DNA from: an uncultured Pelagibacteraceae bacterium | GTDB lineage: Bacteria > Pseudomonadota > Alphaproteobacteria > Pelagibacterales > Pelagibacteraceae | Reading direction: 5' to 3' | DNA: 11,117 bases | Assembly: GCA_902549785.1 (NCBI GenBank) | Contig: CACCWT010000021.1 | Location: forward strand, 1 to 11,117 | Shown: positions 7,102 to 11,117 of the stretch, one piece after another | How positions within the stretch are numbered: the stretch's first letter is position 1 | Layout: each line of letters begins with the position of its first letter | Notes under the pieces: generated by a model | Told to the model about the DNA's origin: nothing | The model's input: only the letters and a program-made list of their open reading frames with translations | The model's database searches: none | Position numbers and translations under genes: made by a program

Positions 7102-7562
7102 TTTTGCATTAATAATTCTTTTATAATTGCTCCAGCTTTAGAAAAATCGATACTGTCAGCATTATTTTTCTTTAATTCACCCATAACTCTTCCCATATCC
7201 TTAATTGAGTTTGCGCCTGTTGATTTAACCATTTCTTCACAAATTTTCTTAGTATCCTCCTCACTAATCTGTTTAGGTAAATATCTGCTAATTAATGCAA
7301 CTTCTTGTTCTTCTATTTCCTGAAGATCCTTACGATTATTTTTTTTATACAATTCAATTGATTCGCTACGCTGTTTAATCATTTTTTTTAATAACTTTTT
7401 AACATCTTCATCATCTGTTTCTTTTTTTTTTGCCCCAGATCTATTGCTAATATCTAAATCTTTAATACCAGATAAAATTAACCTATAAGTTGATATTTTA
7501 TTTTTATCTTTAGATTTTAAAGCTGTTTTGTAGTCTGACTCTACACTTTCTCTTAATGACAT
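7098..7562 (-). CDS. yqeY: GatB/YqeY domain protein
   Basis: This 154-residue protein belongs to the YqeY family, stand-alone relatives of the C-terminal helical tail of GatB, the tRNA-dependent amidotransferase subunit. Its own biochemical role is not established. Family landmarks are the N-terminal amphipathic helix (ESVESDYKTALKSKDK), TYRLILSGIK, a mid-protein KQRSESIELYKKNNRKDL stretch, EEQEVALISRYLPKQ, and the C-terminal SIKDMGRVMGELKK with AIIKELL. The ATG at 7562 gives the normal length and the classic N-terminus. The frame is open up to a TTG at 7643, but the extra 27 residues look like untranslated AT-rich sequence. It is the first gene of the yqeY-dnaG-rpoD run, overlaps dnaG by 4 nt, and takes the place that rpsU holds in the enterobacterial macromolecular-synthesis operon. 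Confidence 0.92.
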   Translation of the reverse strand: MSLRESVESDYKTALKSKDKNKISTYRLILSGIKDLDISNRSGAKKKETDDEDVKKLLKKMIKQRSESIELYKKNNRKDLQEIEEQEVALISRYLPKQISEEDTKKICEEMVKSTGANSIKDMGRVMGELKKNNADSIDFSKAGAIIKELLMQK

Positions 7563-7618
7563 ATTTAATTTTAGCTTATTAAAAATATTCTTCAAAAAGA
7601 AAAATATTTTTTTTACAA

Positions 7619-7624
7619 AATATA
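7619..7624 (-). promoter_or_regulatory. Candidate -10 box for the yqeY-dnaG-rpoD operon
   Basis: The minus strand reads TATATT here, preceded by TAATG, and would give a leader of about 50 nt before yqeY. A -35 at normal spacing is only A/T. An alternative is TTGAAG (7590-7595), 16 nt, TAAAAT (7568-7573), but that would place the start of transcription at the ATG itself. The choice cannot be settled by eye in DNA of this composition. Confidence 0.3.
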
Positions 7625-7635
7625 CATTAGATGTG

Positions 7636-7664
7636 TTGCGCAAAAAAAGGTTTTATTGTATAGA
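7636..7664 (+). promoter_or_regulatory. Sigma-70 promoter for carAB
   Basis: A TTGCGC -35 (7636-7641) and a TATAGA -10 (7659-7664) are separated by exactly 17 nt, upstream of carA. Transcription would start near 7671, leaving a leader of about 15 nt. The -35 lies within the perfect 8-bp palindrome TTGCGCAA, so the same bases are presented to both strands of this divergent region. This is the best-formed promoter in the window. Confidence 0.6.
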
Positions 7665-7669
7665 CCTTT

Positions 7670-7681
7670 AACTCATGAGTT
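7670..7681. repeat. 12-bp perfect palindrome at the predicted carA transcription start
   Basis: AACTCATGAGTT equals its own reverse complement and lies between the carA -10 box and the start codon, covering the predicted +1. It could be a repressor half-site pair controlling carAB, or an accident of composition; nothing in the sequence decides. It also contains an out-of-frame ATG that opens a four-codon frame ending over the carA TTG start. Confidence 0.5.
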
Positions 7682-7685
7682 GTAA

Positions 7686-8879
7686 TTGATCAAAAAACAA
7701 AAAAATAAAATTGCAATTAATTATCCATATCCTACAGGTATTTTAGCTCTAGATAATAAGCTAGTTTTCAAAGGTATTGGCCTTGGATATCAAGGTACAG
7801 CAACCGGAGAGGTTTGTTTTAATACTTCTTTAACTGGATATCAGGAAATAATATCTGACCCCTCATATGCTGGACAAATTATCAACTTTACATTCCCTCA
7901 TATTGGGAATGTTGGAACCAACAATGAGGATTTGGAATCAGACAAAGTTTGGGCAAAGGGTGCTATATTTAATTCTGAGATTACATCTCCCTCGAATTAC
8001 AGGGCTTTAAGAACATTAGATGAGTGGCTTAAAGAAAATAAAATAGTTGGTTTAACTGGATTAGACACTAGAAGTTTAACAAATTTTATAAGAGATAAAG
8101 GCGCTCCAAAAGGAACAATCTCAAATAACAAAAAAGGCAAATTTAATATAAAAAAATTAATTAATTACTCAATCAAATGGCCTGGTCTAAATGGTCTAGA
8201 TCTTGCAAAAGAAGTATCAACAAAAAAAACTTATTCATGGAAAGGTTTTAAAACTTGGAGAAAAGAGACTGGATATAAAAAAAATACCAAAAAAATAATT
8301 AAGATTGTTGCAATTGATTATGGAATTAAAAAAAATATTTTAAGATATTTTTCTGATTATAATTGTGATGTAAAAATAGTTTCTTGCAAAACAACCGCTA
8401 AGGAGATTTCAAAATTAAAACCAGATGGAATTTTTTTGTCGAATGGTCCAGGTGACCCGGCAGCAACTGGTAAATATGCAATTAAAACTATACAAAATTT
8501 AATAAATTGGAATTATCCAATTTTTGGGATCTGCTTGGGCCATCAAATTTTAGCTCTAGCATTAAATGCTAAAACAAAAAAAATGAAGTTAGGCCATAGG
8601 GGAGCAAATCATCCAGTAAAAAATTTAATTAACAACAAAGTTGAGATAACAAGCCAAAATCATGGTTTCGTTGTGATAGAAAAAAGCTTATCTAAAAAAA
8701 TTCAAATAACCCACAAGTCACTTTTTGATAATACTATTGAAGGTATAAGACTAAAAAATAGACCAGTTTTTTCAGTTCAATATCACCCAGAAGCAAATCC
8801 TGGACCACAGGATAGTCAGTATTTATTCAAAAGTTTTATTCAAGATATAAAAAAATATGCCAAAAAGAAAAGACATTAA
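7686..8879 (+). CDS. carA: Carbamoyl-phosphate synthase small subunit (glutaminase)
   Basis: CarA hydrolyses glutamine and channels ammonia to CarB for carbamoyl phosphate, the shared precursor of pyrimidines and arginine. The 397 residues match the family length. The N-terminal small-subunit domain (about 15-150) has [45 protein letters not shown] and [11 protein letters not shown]. The class I glutamine amidotransferase domain (206-390) has SNGPGDP at 252-258, the nucleophile Cys283 in GICLGHQ, SQNHGF, and the His367/Glu369 pair in [12 protein letters not shown]. The start is a TTG at 7686: an in-frame TAA lies directly before it and no ATG follows before the conserved domain. A sigma-70 promoter lies about 20 nt upstream. 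Its last 23 nt overlap carB, so the subunits are probably made in coupled fashion. A Lys/Gly/Trp-rich linker at 178-204 joins the two domains. Confidence 0.97.
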   Translation: MIKKQKNKIAINYPYPTGILALDNKLVFKGIGLGYQGTATGEVCFNTSLTGYQEIISDPSYAGQIINFTFPHIGNVGTNNEDLESDKVWAKGAIFNSEITSPSNYRALRTLDEWLKENKIVGLTGLDTRSLTNFIRDKGAPKGTISNNKKGKFNIKKLINYSIKWPGLNGLDLAKEVSTKKTYSWKGFKTWRKETGYKKNTKKIIKIVAIDYGIKKNILRYFSDYNCDVKIVSCKTTAKEISKLKPDGIFLSNGPGDPAATGKYAIKTIQNLINWNYPIFGICLGHQILALALNAKTKKMKLGHRGANHPVKNLINNKVEITSQNHGFVVIEKSLSKKIQITHKSLFDNTIEGIRLKNRPVFSVQYHPEANPGPQDSQYLFKSFIQDIKKYAKKKRH

Positions 8880-11117
8880 AAAAATATTAGTTATAGGTGC
8901 AGGCCCAATAATAATTGGACAAGCATGTGAATTTGATTATTCAGGTACACAAGCTTGTAAGGCTCTTAAAGATGAGGGTTTTGAGGTAGTATTAATAAAT
9001 TCAAATCCTGCAACTATTATGACAGATCCTGGAGTTGCTGATAAAACTTATATAGAGCCTATTACAATTCCAGTTCTTGAAGAAGTGATTAAAAAAGAAA
9101 AGCCGAATGCAATTCTTCCTACTATGGGCGGCCAGACAGCTTTAAATTTAGCAATAAGTGCAGAAAAAACTGGTCTACTTAAAAAATATAAAATTGAACT
9201 AATTGGAGCTAAATCAAAAGCAATTGAAAACGCTGAGGACCGGAAAAAGTTCAGAAAAAATATGTCTGACATTGGTTTAGATTTGCCGAAGTCAAGGATA
9301 ATAAATAATTTCAAAGATGCCTCAAAATGTTTAAGAGAAATTGATTTGCCTGCAATTATAAGACCTTCATTCACATTGGGTGGATTAGGTGGAGGAATTG
9401 CAAAAAGTAAAAAAGAATTTTTTAAACTTGTAAGAAATGGAATGAATGAGTCACCCCAAAATCAAGTTTTAATTGAGGAATCTTTAGAGGGGTGGAAAGA
9501 GTTTGAAATGGAGGTTGTGAGAGACAAAAATGACAACTGTATAATCATTTGTTCAATAGAAAATGTAGATCCAATGGGAATACATACTGGAGACTCAATT
9601 ACTGTCGCTCCAGCATTGACCCTCACTGATAAAGAATACCAAGTAATGAGAAATGCCTCAATTGCTTGTTTAAGAAAAATTGGGGTTGAGACTGGAGGAT
9701 CAAATGTACAGTTTGCAATTAACCCTAGAAATGGAAGAATGGTTATAATTGAGATGAACCCAAGGGTATCTAGATCCTCAGCTCTAGCTTCTAAAGCCAC
9801 AGGTTTTCCAATTGCAAAAGTAGCTGCTAAACTTGCAGTTGGATATACTCTTGATGAATTAAAAAATGAAATAACAAAGGTAACTCCCGCTTCATTTGAA
9901 CCAACCATCGATTATGTGGTTACAAAAATACCTAGATTTACATTTGAGAAATTTTCTGACACCAAAGCTGTGCTTGGAACTTCAATGAGATCGGTTGGTG
10001 AAGCAATGGCAATTGGTAGAAACTTTAAAGAGTCTTTTCAAAAAGCTTTGGTTTCATTAGAAACTGGATTATCAGGACTGGACAATTTTTTTAATTATTC
10101 AAAAAAAGATATTTTAAAAAATTTGAAAGTTAGCATTCCAAATAGACTATTATTAATTGGAGAAGCTTTTAGGAAAAATATTTCATTAAACACAATATAT
10201 AAACTATCTAAAGTTGATCCTTGGTTCTTAAATCAAATCAAAGATCTTGTTGATGAAGAAAAAAATATAATTAAGAAAGGAATTCCAAAAACATACAATG
10301 AGTTTAATAGAATTAAATCCATTGGTTTTTCAGATAAAAAATTATCAAAACTTACAGGAATTAAAGAGAAAATAGTTAGATCAAAAAGAGTTGCTCTTAA
10401 AGTTTTGCCTGTGTTTAAAAAAGTAGACACTTGCGCAGCAGAATTTAAATCTTTTACTCCATATATGTATTCAACGTATCAGAGAAATTTTGCATTGAAT
10501 ACTGAGTGTGAGGCTGATCCTAGTAATAAAAAGAAAATAATTATACTTGGAGGAGGTCCAAATAGAATTGGTCAAGGAATAGAATTTGATTATTGCTGTT
10601 GTCAGGCAAGTTTTTCTCTAAAGGAAGCTGGATTTGAAACAATTATGGTAAATTGCAATCCTGAAACTGTTTCGACAGATTATGATACAAGCGATAGATT
10701 ATACTTTGAGCCTCTTATAGAGGAATATGTTCAAAATATTATTATAAAAGAAAAATCAAAAGGAAATTTGATTGGAGTTATTGCTCAATTTGGAGGTCAA
10801 ACTCCAATAAAATTAGCAAAATTTTTGCATGAAAACAAATTACCAATACTTGGTACTCAATATGGTTCAATTGATTTAGCAGAGGATAGAGATCGTTTCA
10901 GAGATTTATTAAACAAACTGAATTTAAAACAAGCAAAAAGTGGTATTGCTAACAAGTTTGATCAAGCAATTAAAATAAGTGAAAACATTGGTCTTCCAGT
11001 TGTTGTAAGACCCTCGTATGTTTTGGGTGGAAGAGCGATGGAAATAGTTCATGATAAAAGCCAACTTAAAAAATTTATTAATGAAGCATTTAAAGCTTCA
11101 GAACAAAATCCAATTTT
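8857..11117 (+). CDS. carB: Carbamoyl-phosphate synthase large subunit (3' end cut by window edge)
   Basis: CarB uses two ATP, bicarbonate and the ammonia delivered by CarA to make carbamoyl phosphate. About 753 codons are present, open to the edge, against a usual length near 1,070. The start [17 protein letters not shown] matches the classical N-terminus. The first synthetase half shows [28 protein letters not shown] (49-58), [10 protein letters not shown] (88-97), [14 protein letters not shown] (167-180), [16 protein letters not shown] (212-227), [11 protein letters not shown] (243-253) and [18 protein letters not shown] (299-316). The oligomerisation domain follows (about 400-555, with VDTCAAEF). 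The second half opens with [40 protein letters not shown] and [16 protein letters not shown]. The DYCCC variant is familiar from alphaproteobacterial CarB. The gene starts inside the last 23 nt of carA with no Shine-Dalgarno sequence. The remaining ATP-grasp portion and the allosteric domain are beyond the window. Confidence 0.98.
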   Translation, partial: MPKRKDIKKILVIGAGPIIIGQACEFDYSGTQACKALKDEGFEVVLINSNPATIMTDPGVADKTYIEPITIPVLEEVIKKEKPNAILPTMGGQTALNLAISAEKTGLLKKYKIELIGAKSKAIENAEDRKKFRKNMSDIGLDLPKSRIINNFKDASKCLREIDLPAIIRPSFTLGGLGGGIAKSKKEFFKLVRNGMNESPQNQVLIEESLEGWKEFEMEVVRDKNDNCIIICSIENVDPMGIHTGDSITVAPALTLTDKEYQVMRNASIACLRKIGVETGGSNVQFAINPRNGRMVIIEMNPRVSRSSALASKATGFPIAKVAAKLAVGYTLDELKNEITKVTPASFEPTIDYVVTKIPRFTFEKFSDTKAVLGTSMRSVGEAMAIGRNFKESFQKALVSLETGLSGLDNFFNYSKKDILKNLKVSIPNRLLLIGEAFRKNISLNTIYKLSKVDPWFLNQIKDLVDEEKNIIKKGIPKTYNEFNRIKSIGFSDKKLSKLTGIKEKIVRSKRVALKVLPVFKKVDTCAAEFKSFTPYMYSTYQRNFALNTECEADPSNKKKIIILGGGPNRIGQGIEFDYCCCQASFSLKEAGFETIMVNCNPETVSTDYDTSDRLYFEPLIEEYVQNIIIKEKSKGNLIGVIAQFGGQTPIKLAKFLHENKLPILGTQYGSIDLAEDRDRFRDLLNKLNLKQAKSGIANKFDQAIKISENIGLPVVVRPSYVLGGRAMEIVHDKSQLKKFINEAFKASEQNPI

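Noticed and set aside
7563..7643. Extended N-terminus of YqeY from a TTG at 7643
   Set aside because: The family begins at the ATG at 7562, and the extension is AT-rich intergenic sequence.
9048..10430. Three minus-strand open frames opposite carB
   Set aside because: The carB frame is continuous through the region with all family motifs. The antisense frames show no recognisable domain.

Overview
The window reads as a chromosomal segment of a streamlined, very AT-rich marine alphaproteobacterium, most likely the SAR11 (Pelagibacterales) lineage. The basis is the low GC content with A/T-ending codons and Lys/Asn/Ile/Phe-rich proteins, very short or overlapping intergenic gaps, alphaproteobacterial signatures in CarB (a DYCCC motif in the second half) and in RNase P RNA, and the yqeY-dnaG-rpoD order next to carAB. 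The lineage is an inference from style and gene content, not a database result.

Left part (1-2356). The 5' portion of the RNase P RNA gene (rnpB, minus strand) runs off the left edge. Next to it, also on the minus strand, is an AmpD/AmiD-type peptidoglycan amidase. A gap of about 75 bp then separates this from a plus-strand pair, mlaA-mlaC, encoding the outer-membrane and periplasmic parts of the Mla phospholipid-trafficking pathway.

Middle (2382-7562, all minus strand). Read in the direction of transcription: yqeY, dnaG (4-bp overlap), rpoD, tRNA-Val(GAC), a multi-pass membrane protein of unknown function, and a CAU tRNA that looks like tRNA-Ile2. This is the alphaproteobacterial form of the macromolecular-synthesis operon (primase plus primary sigma factor), followed by a tRNA/membrane-protein/tRNA tail. 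DnaG has lost three of its four zinc-ribbon ligands. The tRNA-Val has intact stems but a T-loop without the TTC core.

Right part (7563-11117). A divergent intergenic region of about 120 bp, the largest gap in the window, carries a good sigma-70 promoter and two short palindromes. It leads into carA and carB (overlapping by 23 nt), the two subunits of carbamoyl-phosphate synthetase that feed pyrimidine and arginine synthesis. carB is cut by the right edge after about 753 codons, roughly 70% of the usual length.

No mobile element, CRISPR array, integrase or defence system is visible, and there is no stretch over 300 bp without a gene. This is mostly a core housekeeping region. The points most worth a second look are the aberrant tRNA-Val, the ligand-poor primase zinc ribbon and the uncharacterised membrane protein lodged between two tRNA genes.
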